DNA of 64,000 nucleotides from Gordionus sp. m RMFG-2023 (lineage: Eukaryota; Nematomorpha; Gordioida; Chordodea; Parachordodidae): NCBI RefSeq assembly GCF_954871325.1, contig NC_088777.1:13121366-13185365 (forward strand). The letters are read 5' to 3'. The notes under the pieces are model-generated. The model did no database searches and was not told where the DNA came from. It saw only the letters and a list, made by a program, of their open reading frames with translations. The translations under genes were made by a program, and so were the position numbers. Positions 1 through 29,569 of this stretch are shown here, one piece after another. How positions within the stretch are numbered: the stretch's first letter is position 1; each line of letters opens with the position of its first letter.

Positions 1-518
1 AAAAATATAAATGATAAACAAGTTATATCGTACAAACAAAAGGATAATATAAATTATAAACAGTGTTGTAACACAACACTTATGTTATTCGTATTTAATT
101 TACCCATTAATTATAACCAGGGAAAAGGAACAATAGCATTTTTGCGATACCGTTCAAAAAGAATTGTTCCGTTCCAGCTCCGTTTCCTATAGAAATATTT
201 AAATATATTTTTTAAATCTACACATTTTAATTAATCTTTATTTAATTATTAAACGAAACAATTATTACATCGAAGCAATAAACTATTTTGGTGTTAATAT
301 AAATTTGAGTGGCGAAAAATAATGTGCAACACTTACCTGGTTATGGATGATTTTTTATTATTACCAAAAATTAAATTGTTTATTTAAAATTTTATAATGA
401 AAAAAATTAATTTTATAGGAAAAAAACAGTTAAATAAATTTTATAATGTTCATCTCTTTTTAATTTTTTTAATTTACTACTTGTTTGCTAGTTGTTATTA
501 CTTTGGTATTGTAATTAC

Positions 519-738
519 TAGTTAATAACCCGTCAAGAATGATGGGGTTGAGGTGTAATTAGTTTGTGTATATGGTACTAAACATACTTAATTAATATAT
601 TTTATAAAAATATTAAAATTTAGGCGAAAAAGAGGTAAATTTGTGAATCACACTTCATAAGATATTCTTAATTTCTGATTCATCTATCATCGAATAAGAG
701 AGAAAAGTATGATGACCCGTCTTTCTTGAAGGGCAAAA
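519..738. repeat. Small foldback repeat, short copy of the 'CTGATAGCCCGTCAAGAATGA' family
   Basis: The left end reads ACTAGTTAATAACCCGTCAA and is followed by GAATGATGGGG. The right end, read in reverse complement, gives TTCAAGAAAGACGGGTCATC followed by a TTCGATGATAGATGAATCAG stretch. The same ends occur at 25537, 25718, 27142 and 35376. It has the form of a ~220-bp inverted-repeat (foldback/MITE) copy. Superfamily is not assigned and the exact ends are approximate. Confidence 0.5.
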
Positions 739-754
739 TGGAAAATATATAACT

Positions 755-2225
755 AAGATTACAGAGCTCCCGTTAGTCAGCATTGTTGAGTCTGTCAAAA
801 ATGATGGGGAATGAGAATTTTCTCCTTACTCTTATGATAGTAGTTACCTGTTATTTGAAAATAATATCCAATTTTTCTTATTTATAACCCCCTCCCGCCT
901 TCAGGTCAGGTCCAATCCATTAAAACTAAGTTTAAATGCTATGTTTTGAGTCAAAATATATTTAAAGCTTTTACTTGATACCCATATCAATATTATGTTA
1001 AAATATTATTGATCATCTATGCCTATTATTTAATATTGAAAAAATTCCCAAGCAAGGTCCAAGGCCATAATAATTTTGAAAAAATTTCCCAAACCCCAAC
1101 CAAAGATCATAATAATTTTGGTAGTTGAGAACTGGAATAAAATATTTTAAAAAAACATAATGAATTTAAAAAAACAATAACGAATTTAAAAATACAATTA
1201 AAATCAGATTTTATGGGCCTTGGTTTATTTGTTTTAGGTCAATGTCTGATCCATAGTTAATAATAAAAAAAATCCCAAGCGTCCAAGCTGAAAATAATTT
1301 GAAAAATTTCCCCAAGCGTAGCCCAATACAGCGTCTACATGACAGGATTTTCACTGGATGCAAACCCCCTTCAAAAACCTTTGCCTACCCACCTAAAAAA
1401 TTCTCGTCCCATTTGGCGGCGGTCTCTCTTTATCATTATTTTCACCTATTTATTTATTGATACTCTTTTTTATAATTTTTAAACTTTTTTGAGTTTTTTT
1501 AAAGTAAATGGGTAAAAATATGTTTTGTAAACATGTTAAATTAGTATTTCAGTGAAAGTGTACTATAAAAAAGTGACAATTGTGATAATCGCTTTTTTTA
1601 AACTTTTTGAGTTTTTTCAAAGTAAATAGGTAAATATATATATGTTTTGTAAACATGTTAAATTAATATTTAAGTGAGTACTAATCTCTACTACCAACTA
1701 TCGATATTCTGTGAATATAAAGAATTTATTTTTTGGATTATAAATTCAATTAAAACTTCCATTGTATGATTGTTTTCAATGTATAGATTTGGTCGACGAA
1801 TTGTATTATAATAATACTATAATAAAAATATTAATTTTTACAGCAATAAATTTTGTCCTATTTCATCTCAAAATATAATAGATAACCCCCAAAAATTTAT
1901 CCTACCCCCATTAAAGCAGCTTACCCCCTACCCCCTCAAAAAAATAGGATACAAACTGTTTCAACCCCTCCCGCTTATGTAGACGCTGGCCCATTATAAT
2001 TTATAAAAATAATTTCCAAGCCCAGCCCGACCTATTATCATTTTAAAAATTTTCTTAAATCTGGCCAACCGATAATAATTTTGAAATTTTTTTCAGCTTC
2101 CAATAAAAAATATTATAAAAATATTTTCCAAGCCCAGCCCGCTCATTATAATTTTAAAAAATTTTCTCAAACTTGGCCAACCGATAATAATTTTTAAATT
2201 GTTTTCCCAACCCTGGAGCTTCCAA
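755..2225. repeat. Dispersed repeat copy 1 (foldback-family 5' end plus degenerate 'cccaagcccagcc' array)
   Basis: From about 760 the sequence (TGATGGGGAATGAGAATTTT, then a CTCTTATGATAGTAGTTACC stretch and TCCAATCCATTAAAACTAAG) matches the stretch beginning near 35376 over roughly 500 bp. From about 1030 to 2225 it contains a degenerate array of ~60-bp units built on 'cccaagcccagccc..ccYattataattttaaaaaa'. It is interrupted at 1329-1988 by a hAT-type MITE. No coding capacity is seen. Confidence 0.6.
1329..1988. mobile_element. hAT-type MITE (TIR CAGCGTCTACAT, 8-bp TSD)
   Basis: The left terminus is CAGCGTCTACATGACAGG. The right terminus in reverse complement is CAGCGTCTACATAAGCGG. The flanking 8 bp are GCCCAATA (1321-1328) and GCCCATTA (1989-1996), 7 of 8 identical, as expected of the hAT superfamily. 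It sits inside the dispersed repeat at 755-2225. Inside, a ~75-bp block (about 1475-1550) is repeated directly at about 1592-1672, including TTTTGTAAACATGTTAAATT in both. There is no transposase. Confidence 0.8.
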
Positions 2226-2311
2226 TAAAAAAGATAAATATTGATATATTTAAATTACTTTATCGTAATAGTTTCATATATAAGAAAAATTGTATTACAA
2301 AATTAAATGTA

Positions 2312-2400
2312 GAAGGGGGGGGGGGGTGACTGGAAAGAACGTTTGTCTAAAGAACCTTAAGTTAGTGGTTTGAATCTCGTTGATATATAAAAAAAAAATT
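2312..2400 (+). repeat. tRNA-like SINE remnant
   Basis: Just after a run of twelve G residues, the sequence TAGTGGTTTGAATCTCG resembles a Pol III B box (GGTTCGAATCC type), preceded by a possible A-box region GACTGGAAAGAACG. An A-rich tract follows. I infer a tRNA-derived SINE remnant; it does not fold into a tRNA I can support. Confidence 0.35.
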
Positions 2401-2859
2401 AAACTGATTTTCTTTTTAAAAAAAAAATAATTTAACATTAGAGGTATATAATCTCCTTCGATTTATTTAACAATAAGATGATAGGAAAGTTGATACAAAA
2501 AATAAAAATTAAGATTATACGAAAACGTCCATTTCTTGATTACGACGATTATATATATATTAGATAATTTAAAAAAATATAAAAGAAAATAAAATGAACT
2601 ATGGATTAAAAAATGTTTTTTTAATTATAGAAATTAATGAATATTTTAGGGACGTTCTGAGGAGATTATGGAATACACGTACCGGTTCCGTTCAATAAAT
2701 TTACTCAAAGTTCCATGTCCCTAATTTCAACGAATTATTCATAAATATTCATCATATAACTAAAAAAATATGTATTAAAATTAATGACCATACCAATCAA
2801 ATATAATTGATCTTGAGGACTATGTTACGTTATGACATTTTTCCAAAATATACCTTTTA

Positions 2860-3095
2860 TGAGTCTATCACCCCTCATTCAAGCGCAAATTTGCAGAGAA
2901 ATTAGAATACAGTATATTTTTATACTTTGCTGTAAATTTGTCATAACTGTGAATTCAGGATGCGCCGCATATGTGCCCTACCTAAGAATGAGGGGTTACT
3001 TATTTACAGTTAGCATGAATTCACAATGAAGTATACAAAATATACTATTTTGCCACAAATTTTTTAGCAGCGAATTTGTGCTAACTGGGGACAGG
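2860..3095. repeat. Palindromic ~90-bp repeat units (GTTAGCACAAATTCG...GAATTCATGCTAACTG type)
   Basis: Two opposed units lie here. One reads CATAACTGTGAATTCAGG on plus. The other, in reverse complement, runs from GTTAGCACAAATTCGCTGC through AGTATATTTTGTATACTTC to TGTGAATTCATGCTAACTG. The pair is bracketed by CACCCCTCATTC and GAATGAGGGG. Similar units recur at 24410-24612, so this is a dispersed family. Confidence 0.5.
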
Positions 3096-3099
3096 CAGG

Positions 3100-5047
3100 A
3101 GTATCTAATAACACAATCGCCAAATTAAGAAAAGCAAAGTGGTTATCATGCCCAAAAAATTCTGGGATTTAAAAATATTATTAAGCCTTATTCCATAATT
3201 TTACCCTTATATCACTTTAAAAAATTAATATTTTAATTTGTGTTTAGAATACTGTGAATCTCAAAAAAGGAAATCCTTAAAAGGTAATTTTAATATATTC
3301 TCGTACTTATTAACAATATCACAATGGAAATATATGCCACTATCCTCCTGCCAAAAAATTGATGAGATTGAAACTAGAGGAACACAATAATAAAAAAACC
3401 AATAGGTACAGGAGTTATATATTTCATCATCTAATCTCAATATTTTAAAAATCACTTAATAAAATGAGAATATATTGTGTTCTTATTAATGGAGGAAATA
3501 AAAATAATGATATAAATATTGATTACATAAGAAATTTTTTGAGATGATGAAGATCAGATCTCATAATATTAGTTCCTCTTTTAAAACAATTCTTAGTAAA
3601 TACAATACATCTATCCAATCCAGTTTTCCAGATTAGTTCGCCAACAAATGATGTTTTGGGTGAAAAAAATTGATTCCAAATAAAAATTTTGGAACTTCTC
3701 TTAAGGGAAAATATAAAAATTGAGCTATCCAAATAAATAATTATTAGGATTATTAAATGAACACATTTTTATACCTAAATCTGCTCTACTGGTAGCAATG
3801 CTTTAACTTTCTTCATAGATGTCAGTTCATATTTGAAAATTCTCAGGTGAACCCAGGGAAGGTTTTTAACTTAGGCAAAGATTATCCATCACCATTCATA
3901 AATTCAATCACACAAGTTTCATTAAAAGCCTCCTTCCTAAGGATCTAACTTAACTTTTTTCAAAACCTTTTTTTTACATATTTTATTTTTTTTATATATA
4001 ACTTGTACAAACATTTATATTGTCTTAATATCATTATTACTTGTTTTAATTGAAATTTGAGTAAAAATTTAATTTATAATTGTAAAAAATATATAAATAG
4101 GCTGAAATTTTTGATTCATTAGCAATTAATGAAAAAAAATTTAGACAACATTTTTAAAGAAGATAGTGTGCTCCTTTTTTAAAGTCACATCAACAGTATA
4201 AGAAATCTATGGCACTTTTTATCATCTCACTAAAATATATCTGCCTTGATATATAATTCCCTCAGTTTGTAAGGGTATTAGATAAAAAGAAGGTATTTAT
4301 CAATAAATTTCCAAACCCTTATTTGTAAATACAAAAATATATTTGCAAAAAAAAAATTATAGCATATATATTAAAATTTGAGAATAAGTTAAAATTGATG
4401 TCAAAAACTTACTCATCTTTCAAAACCAATCTTCCTTAGACTAAACAAACATTTAATAAGAATGCTTATGTATGTAACATTAATAAACTGTAATTTTAAA
4501 TTGAAACATCATATTGTTACAATTAACTTATACCTTTATTTTAAAACTAATATAATTATGACTAATAATTTAAATAATAAAATAGTCTAATTTATATAAA
4601 AAGATTAAAAGAATGTCAGATCAAAAAATTTAAAAATAAATATTTTTTTGAATATTTCTAATTGCTCTAAAAAAAATCCATCACCTTTATTGGTCCATAA
4701 ATACTTATTATCTGATAATGTTAGCTTAGTTGACCATAAGAACAAATTCATCAACATTATAGATTTTAAAAGATCAACTATGTAAAAACTTAAGAAAATA
4801 TAATTTTATTACTATTTGTAATTATACTAATTTGATTCATTTTTAATAAATCTATTGTCCCCCCTATTAAATGTAAGATTTATATTACAAAAGGGCATAT
4901 TTTCTTTAGGAACAGTAGTAAACGAACTATTTATTATAACAAATATCAAATAGGATCATATTTCTTAAAATCTGTTGATTCAATATTTCAGATTAAATAA
5001 TACACTTTATTGTTAATTATATAAATATGACATATCTTAAAAATCAA
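3100..5047. other. Intergenic, no supported feature
   Basis: AT-rich sequence downstream of RPS15. Two stop-free minus-strand stretches of 60-70 codons (3261-3455 and 3523-3732) match nothing I know and have no convincing splice context, so they are not called as genes. Confidence 0.5.
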
Positions 5048-5868
<821 letters not shown>

Positions 5869-5917
5869 TTTGAAAGGAAATGTGAGAATGATTCGATATG
5901 CTCACTGGAGGATGGTG

Positions 5918-5927
5918 TATTTTTATA
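5918..5927 (-). promoter_or_regulatory. TATA box of RPS15
   Basis: On the minus strand TATAAAAATA lies about 50 bp upstream of the RPS15 ATG, which puts the start site near 5890. The presumed 5' leader CATTCTCACATTTCCTTTC is pyrimidine-rich, as in 5'-TOP leaders of ribosomal-protein mRNAs. Position and sequence are seen; the function is inferred. Confidence 0.5.
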
Positions 5928-6075
5928 GGATATATATATATATTATAATCTTTAATATTTGATTAATATAATAAATCAGCACTGAAATGTAAAAGAAATA
6001 AGTATTTATTTTAAACAAATAATATTAAGGCTCAATTTTTTAAGTTTTCGATTATTGTTTTTTTTCTCTTGCACA

Positions 6076-6077
<2 letters not shown>

Positions 6078-6107
<30 letters not shown>

Positions 6108-6108
6108 C
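6078..6108. repeat. (TA)n microsatellite
   Basis: About 15 uninterrupted TA dinucleotides. A similar shorter run is at 33704-33723. Confidence 0.85.
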
Positions 6109-6849
6109 TTATTTTCACCTTTCTTATTTTTGGTTACTAAACTAATTTCTTTGTTTTATCTTTTCAGAAAGATAATTTATTTTTTAAGAATTGATTTTAC
6201 CAAAAAAATATTTTGGAAAATATTAATAATTAAATTTATAAGAAAGAAAATAATTATTTATATGGATCTTACTCTATTTATATCTATTACAAAGATAAAT
6301 ATCAATTGATTGACAATAAAATTAATTTTAAACCAAGTATTAAAATCATTTTTTCTATTTATGACAAATAATAATAATCTCAATTATATGAAAAAATAAC
6401 ATTTCTATTAATAAAATAACTAAAATAATATACTCATGGTAATCGAAAATAACATGTATTTATAAATTTGTCAAATATTTAAACAAAAATTGGTAACATG
6501 GATTTTGAATAAATATGAATGTATATAATATGAAAAATTTCACTTACTATCATATTAACACTGTTATATATATTTTACACTATAGTGAACAAATATTTTA
6601 AAAATCAAACATTACTCAATTTGATAGCTTATTGCATTCCTTAATAAATGTCTTGATGTAGATATTTTAAAATCTTGTTGTTTTATTAATCTTAGTTTAT
6701 ACCTTTTTATTAATGATCAAAATCACATGATATATTTTTATAATATATTACTTACTAACATTTAAACAAATGGTATTAATTTTTTACTATATTGGTTTAA
6801 ATAATTTTAGAAAATATTTAATTCATTCATTTTATTTATTAAATAAATA

Positions 6850-9060
6850 ATTTTAAACGACCTTGAAGAGGAAAATCATATACAAAGCATTGGAGATAAT
6901 AATGTTAATAATAATAATGATATAATTGAGATGGAAATGATTTTAAAATCGGAGATATTAGCTAAAATAAAAAGGAACGAATTGATATTGAATTTAAAGC
7001 TCCAGAAAACGGAAAAGAAAGATATCGGATATTTTTTTAAACTATTTATTATAAATATACCTTTCAAAATTAAAAATATACAGGTTGTAAAAACGTGATG
7101 TAATGTAAAACAGGTTCTACCAGTTTATTAAGACATAAATGTGCCATAAAAATACCAGTAATTACTCTAACCAGACAATATATAATATGTTTAAAAGACA
7201 AATGCCATACCACTTATCACGTTGTGACCGGTTTTTACGAATATTAGAATTATGATCCCTCAAATGTATGAATAATAGAATAAATTTTATTAAAAAACAA
7301 GAAAAAAAAATTTATAATTAAAAACCAAAAACAAATAGTAAAAATTTTACAATATTTCGCTTCCCTTTTATAGGGAAGCGCATAAATACAATTTCATAAT
7401 GATTCTACAAAATTTAATTTCTATATCTAAAAATAAAATAAAGCAAAATATTAAAATACGGTTTCATAATGAACCTGCACAATTTATTTATTAATATACA
7501 CGTAATAAATATTTTCAAAATTTATCAAATATGTCCATCATTCATGACACCACTCAAAAGCAGTTTTTCAGAAAAGTCAGTTATATTTTATTTGTAAAGA
7601 TCCTAGCTATAAATGCAACAGAAAGGGAAGGATTTTATAAGCTAGGTAAAGTTAATAAATGTTGGTGTTACACTTTGACCAAAATATAAAAGATATAGGT
7701 GTGAGCCGAGAAACTCTAATTAATAATATAGCTCAAAATATACGATGGAATTAAAATTAAGATTAAAAAATGATCAATAATAATGAATTGTCCATAACCA
7801 CCGATTTTTAGACGGATAACTATGAAAAAGTTTTTAACTATTAAAGAACTTATTATCAATAAAGATTTTGAATTAAAAACATTTTTTTTGGCCACAAGGG
7901 TAATGGATAAAAAAAAACAGGGTTAATATTAAAAGAAAAGTGTAGTCAATTCAATTTTAAAAGAATTACATGTAAGTAGAAAATTATTTAAATAAATGTA
8001 TAGTTGTGACAGATAACGGAGCAAATCTTATAAGTGGATTCAAAGATGACGAAAGGCTACCATCCATATGCCATATAGTAAATAATATTATGCAATTATC
8101 TACCTGAAATAGCTTTAAATATAAATGATGTAAAAAAAATATATTACAATTTTTCAAATCTACAGCTAATAGCAAATTAGTATACTATTAAACAGTAATA
8201 ACTTGATGGAACTCTTTATATATCATTATACAGAGTTTCTTAAAATCATATTATGAAATACAGGTATACTTGTTTAGCAAGCAAGAATTAATTAGATTAA
8301 CAATTGATACCAGCATCATACAACAATTAGAAATTATCACTATTTAAAAAATTCTCGGAAAATCTGAGCGCAGTTTCTTGACCCACAATAAATGAAGTTT
8401 ATCTATGGAAATAAAAATTTGTAAAATATTGTCAACCTTCTGAAAGTGATACAATAATAATCAAAACCTTAAAAAAACAAGACAGGATTTCTTTTAAAAG
8501 AAAGATTTATTATTCAGCCACTACATAAAGTAGGCTTAATTTTATATTCGAATTTCAAAAGCTTCAAGTTTTGAAGAAAAATATGATATTTATAAAACAA
8601 ACATAATAAAATGATAAATGACATAAAATATGATATGAATAAGTCAATGTCAAGGTAAACTATTATTTATAACTGTCATAATTTATATTAAACTCCTGAG
8701 AAACTATATCAAATGAAACCTTATGAGGATTTCTAGATGATTATGATGAAACATCACTATCTACCGATGAAAGCTGGTGAACTTAAATTTATTGCTTATA
8801 AGACAAATAACAATAATAGTACCCAAAAATTAAAAATACGTATTTTTAATTTTTGGGAGGTAACGCCAGGCCTTAAAGGAGGGGGATGCCAGAAAAATAA
8901 TTTAATAACGAGTAAGATTTTTGTCAGCCCCTGAAAGTTCAGCATCTAGTGAAAGATTATTTTCTAGAGCCAATGGCTTGTGAAAGGAAAGGCGTACTCA
9001 ATTGAAATAAAAAACCATGGACAAGGACATTTTTCTTTTTTAAAATAAAAATTTCGATTT
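6850..9060 (+). pseudogene. Decayed hAT-superfamily transposase
   Basis: Three separated hAT landmarks lie in order on the plus strand. At 7104-7142, CKTGSTSLLRHKC is the Cys/His part of a BED zinc finger. At about 7999-8091, IVVTDNGANLISGFKDDERL followed by PSICHIVNN matches the catalytic-domain segment usually read as V-T-D-x-A-A-N...H-x-L-N. At about 8927-8977, APESSASSERLFSRANG is the C-terminal dimerisation motif (usually SAPSERVFSxAG). A TDF-TDNYEK block near 7802 matches the first catalytic aspartate region. Between them the frame is broken many times by stops and shifts, so it is an old dead copy. Terminal inverted repeats were not found. A 9-bp perfect hairpin (CGCTTCCCT/AGGGAAGCG) lies at 7358-7380. 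Confidence 0.85.
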
Positions 9061-9225
9061 ATAAACAATATACTTAGAGGACTTTAAGCATTTATGAAAT
9101 ACTATTAGCTGGTAAAACTTTAAATAAAGCTTTACTTTGGATTATAGCATCACTGAGGGGGGTGCATGAAGAAACTCCTCAAAATTTTGATTTATAATGC
9201 CAAATCTAATTTTCATATTTTTGAA

Positions 9226-9549
9226 AAAAATAAATATATACCCTTTACTCTCAAAAATATAACTTATCAATCCAAAATAATCCTTTCTAATAATATTAAA
9301 TAAATATAATAAACATTACTACAATTCACCTTTATTCTTTTTTATATAACATATAAACATATTAAATCTTCCCCAATCAATCCCGTCTTCAACACTCCAA
9401 ATCCAAACAAAGAATGTTCTTTTCTAACAACAACCTATGTGATGATTTCGTTTTCCTCCCATCCCTCAGGAAAACTTAATTCCCCTGTCAGAAAATAACT
9501 GACTGATGTATTATACTAAATTTATTTCTTATTTTTTTCAACAGCTACA
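9226..9549. repeat. Duplicated ~330-bp block, copy 1
   Basis: From TAAATATATACCCTTTACTC to TTTCAACAGCTACAA the sequence matches 11487-11821 at roughly 90% or more with small indels. The block ends in a good splice-acceptor-like TTTTTTTCAACAG. The copies diverge abruptly after CTACAA. No TG...CA ends or target duplications were seen, so it is not called an LTR. Confidence 0.75.
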
Positions 9550-9690
9550 ATACGCCCACCCTTCACAAGCCCAGCGTCCCTATCTCTGTGGTGGTGTTGT
9601 ATCGAATCGCTCCTTTGAATTGTATCGGGACGCCTTGAAGACGTTCAGGGAATTTATCGAATCGTCTTCTCTTATGATGATTTATAATAT
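9543..9690 (+). CDS. Exon-like orphan segment, unidentified
   Basis: Right after the acceptor-like TTTTTTTCAACAG, a frame of about 45 codons reads LQYAHPSQAQRPYLCGGVVS, then NRSFELYRDALKTF and REFIESSSLMM. Its composition (near 50% GC) matches the proven exons here and stands out from the ~75% AT surroundings. The other frames close sooner. I do not recognise the family. There is no clear GT donor at the point where the GC-rich composition stops (about 9690), and no partner exon was found. It could be an exon of an undetected gene or a captured exon fragment carried with the repeat at 9226. Confidence 0.35.
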
Positions 9691-11486
9691 AATATCTCTT
9701 ATACATTTCTATATATAATCGCGAAAACACATATTATCAATAATGACATATACATTGGGGTATCCGCATTTATAATCCATGGAACATTAATATATACAAT
9801 GTAATATCAGCAAAGCAAAACATAATAATTCATTCATTTTAAGACATTTGGGTAATAGGAGCTTATACATTATTTGGGTATGATTAATGGTAATTAGGAA
9901 ATAGTGATTTTACATATAATACTGAATGTGAACACATGGTCTATGTGTGAAATGCAATTTCAACACATGTAATTGTCCTTCTGTCATGTAAACAAAATCA
10001 AAGCTACATTTTTATAAATATCTCCTAAAATAGATATAAAAATCCATTTTTAGGTATTAAAAATAATTGTGAAAATTTGCCGCACAAAGATTTTAAATAA
10101 AATTACAAGACATATGTATAGAAATAAATTTAATATTTTATAGGTAGGAAAAATATATAATATGTAGAAAATACAATATTTTCCATCTAGGAATTACTCA
10201 GTATCCTAAGAAAAATATACCATCTACCTAACTCTGCTATCACAATTAGCACAAATTCACAAAAATGTAGAATGCAAAGTAACAAAAATTGAGAATGTAA
10301 TGGGCTATGGTATATATGTAAAGAATTTTTAATATACCTTCACAGCATAAAATAATTTGAGTCTTTTTTTTAAAAAAAAATGTTCATAAAATAAATAGTA
10401 AATAGTGATGTGCTATAAAATTATTACAAAATTAAAAAAAATGTAATATGCAGCATAAATTTACAAAAAAAAATTTAGACAAAAAAAAACTTTCTCCAGT
10501 ATGCAAACTAAACAATATTCCCACCTCAAGGTATACCCATCAACATGGGCTGACCTTATCTGTAAAAATATTTTCCCTTCACATCATTGCATACCATAAA
10601 AATAATATAATAATTGCAAATGAAACCTTTTATAAAATTTTATAATTTAAAAAAAATATATATATTAAATATAGAGATTTCATAATTTAAAAAAAAATAT
10701 TACACATCATCTAATATATCATATAAATCTCTACCCAATTTATATATATATATCAAATGCAGACACTAAATCAAAATGACTATCCACATCTAACATTATA
10801 GATATTATTCTAACTTCATCATACTTCAATTCCTTTAAATTATCATTCATAATTAAATATAAATATATCATATGTGTAATTCACATTACACCCTATTTCA
10901 TAAAAATGGTTAATTACTTTAAAATAAACAACATTAACTCACCCTCAATAGATCCCTTAATAACATATCAACCTTAATTGAAACTGAATTACATATACAA
11001 CATATTAACATTAATTAATTATAAATTATCCCACACATGTCCATCCCTTTAAAAACCCAAAATGCATAATTATATAACACATACTTTATTACAAAAGTCC
11101 ATTTCTATATATATTTTCATAAATTTCAAATATTTAAATATTTAGCAATCCTTTCTGTCCTGCTGATCTTGAGGAGGTCTTATCTTCCTATGACGGAATA
11201 CCTATAACACAATTCAATAAGTCTTAAGGCGTACCAAATAATAAGACCATATCTACTGTCAAAATTGGATGTACTATATAGATCTAGACATATAATATAC
11301 CAAATATTACTGTCTTAAATTCCTGGTCTTATTTTCATATTCCTGCCTAATACTCATTACATACTTTCTATCTTAAGCTTTGTAAGCTAAATATTTTAAC
11401 AAACTTTTAGAATCACTTAAACTCACATCTTAATCTCACTTACTCCTGTATAGTTTTTAGTACTTGCGTTGTGGTTTCACAGTAAA
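9691..11486. other. Intergenic, no supported gene
   Basis: AT-rich DNA between the two copies of the ~330-bp block. It has no recognisable coding stretch, tRNA-like box or transposase motif. Confidence 0.5.
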
Positions 11487-11821
11487 ATAAATAAATATAT
11501 ACCCTTTACTCTCAAAAATATAACTTATCAATCCAAAATAATCCTTTCTAATAATATTAAATAAATATAATAAACATTAGTACAATTCATCTTTATTCAT
11601 GTACATATAACAAATAAACATATTAAATCTTCCCCAATCAATCCCGTCTTCAATATCTCCACTCCAAATCCAAACAAAGAATGTTCTTTTCTAACAACAA
11701 CCCATGTGATAATTTCGTTTTCCTCCCATCCCCCAGGAAAACTTAATTCCCCTGTCAGAAAATAACTGACATTTGATGTATTATATTAAATTTATTTCTT
11801 CTTTCTTTCAACAGCTACAAC
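11487..11821. repeat. Duplicated ~330-bp block, copy 2
   Basis: Second copy of the block at 9226-9549. It also ends in TTTCTTTCAACAGCTACAA and is then followed by unrelated sequence (CACATATTGTTGG). It lies about 460 bp upstream of the PI 4-kinase start codon. Confidence 0.75.
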
Positions 11822-12223
11822 ACATATTGTTGGCTAAAGTATTTTTGAATTATGTTTGCTTAAAAGATGAATAGTTTGAAAATAATTTTGAACCCCTAAA
11901 ATTGTAAAGACTAGTGAAGACCCTGCTTCAGATTCCAATTTAGATTTATGATTATATAAGGATCAAGCAAAAGAAATAACCTTTAGGATAGGTAGAAGTT
12001 TCTGATCTATCATTAGTCCATGCAATAAAGTTTTTATTAGCTAAAGTATTGAGTATCTTAATAAAAGGGCGTTCTATAGCAAATATATATTTATATAATA
12101 GTAATTACCATTCATTGATTAAAATTCAACCATATGAGACAAAATTATCGATATTCTTACTGACTTGATGAGAAATAGTAAATATTAGATATCTCATTAT
12201 AAAATTGATAATTAGTGGTATAA

Positions 12224-27927
<15,704 letters not shown>

Positions 27928-29560
27928 ATACTAATTAAAGCGCGTGGATAAGGGGAAGGTAAAAGTTTAGAAAAATAGAACAAATATATGAATTAAGGGA
28001 TAAATGAATTAAAATAACGGATTAATTATAAATGGAGAAATAAAAAATGTGCAATTTTTGTTTTAAAAGCCTAAACAAAGAATTAACTAAAAAAAGAAGA
28101 TTAATGGGTTAAAGATGAAATTCGGTGATTTAAATGAATAAAAGAAATATTTTTTTGGAGGATATTAATTCAAATAAAATTAACAACGAATGGGAAAGAA
28201 TAGAAGAGAAGGTATTTGAGACTGAAAATGTGAAGCGATTTTAGAAATAAGATGAGAATTAAATTAATATTTGATGTTTAATTATTCTAACCTAATCTAT
28301 TTTAGGTCATAGGAACCATGCTTTTCCCCCTTGAAATGGCAAATGTCAGAAATGAACACTCTTCATTTTTTCTAATATCTTATTTTTATTCAATTCTTAA
28401 TTTTTATTACTTTAATCCATGGTGTGTTTTACACCAAATATTTAATTCTAAACTCTAGAAAATAATATTGTCTCCATTTATTTTATTCATTTAATTTTTT
28501 CTTTCAATGTTATTTATTAAGTACTAAGTCTTTTCCTTGAAAAATATTAATATTGTGACTGCAAATTGTTTTGCTTATATATATTATTTAATAAAATATT
28601 ATAAAAACCAGTCAAATCACATATTTATGATAAAATCAATTTTTTTTATATTATATATTTTATATATACATTTTAATAAGAAAATAACACCAACGAATGA
28701 ATGTAACATTTTACTTTCAAAAATATTTACTCTACTAATTAGTATTATACAAAACTGAAATTTGCATCTTGGATTATTTTAATTAAAATATTATCTGAAT
28801 TTTTTTTTACAAAGTTATAATGTTCTTATATTATATATCGATTATACCAAATATTTTTCCCCAATTAATTTTTAAAGTTAATTATTCTAATATTTTATAA
28901 AAAAATTGATTTAGCCAAACAAAAAAAAATAATAATTGCATGTAATATTTGCCCCATATATAATTATTGTATTATGTCATTGTTCATCTTATATACCATT
29001 TTTTAAACCATTGAAAACTCAAAAGAAAATTGTATTTATAACAGAATAAACAAATAACGTATCTTTTTTTAAAAAAATAAAATATAAATTTGTTAGGGTA
29101 AGTAGGACATCAATAACAAAACTAACAAATTTATAGCAATTCACAGGGAAATTTATATTTTGCATTTGTTCTTTTTTAATAAATCGAAATTATATAATAG
29201 TTTTAAATTAAAGGAAGGCCATTCTTTTTAGATCGAGCTCCTATAAAATTACAAAAATTAAGAATATCAATTAGAGTCCTTTATCGGACCTAATTTTTGC
29301 AACTGCGAACCGATCCAAACAAAATTATATCTGATTTAAACAAAAATCTAAAAAAAATTTGTCTACCAAATTCCGCTCGAAATATTTTAAGTTTGGTTAA
29401 TGTTAAACAGTGCCAATTCAGTAAATTTACTAAATAACGACCAAATTTAAAAATTACAATATTGACCTATTCCTAGTAAATATATATATTAATAGATAGA
29501 ATCATGAAATCGCTTCCAAAATACTATATATCATACCCAGTAGCACACAAGCACATAGCT
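27928..29560. other. PI4K2 3' flank, no gene
   Basis: AT-rich sequence after the PI4K2 stop. An AATAAA at 28039-28044 could be the polyadenylation signal but is weak evidence in such AT-rich DNA. Nothing else is supported. Confidence 0.4.
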
Positions 29561-29569
29561 AGTTTCAGA

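Noticed and set aside
3523-3732. 69-codon minus-strand open frame as a gene
   Set aside because: Low-complexity AT-driven composition, no known family and no convincing splice partners.
9226-11821. LTR retrotransposon bounded by the ~330-bp direct repeats
   Set aside because: No TG...CA ends, no target duplication, no primer-binding site or purine tract, and no element-type genes in between.
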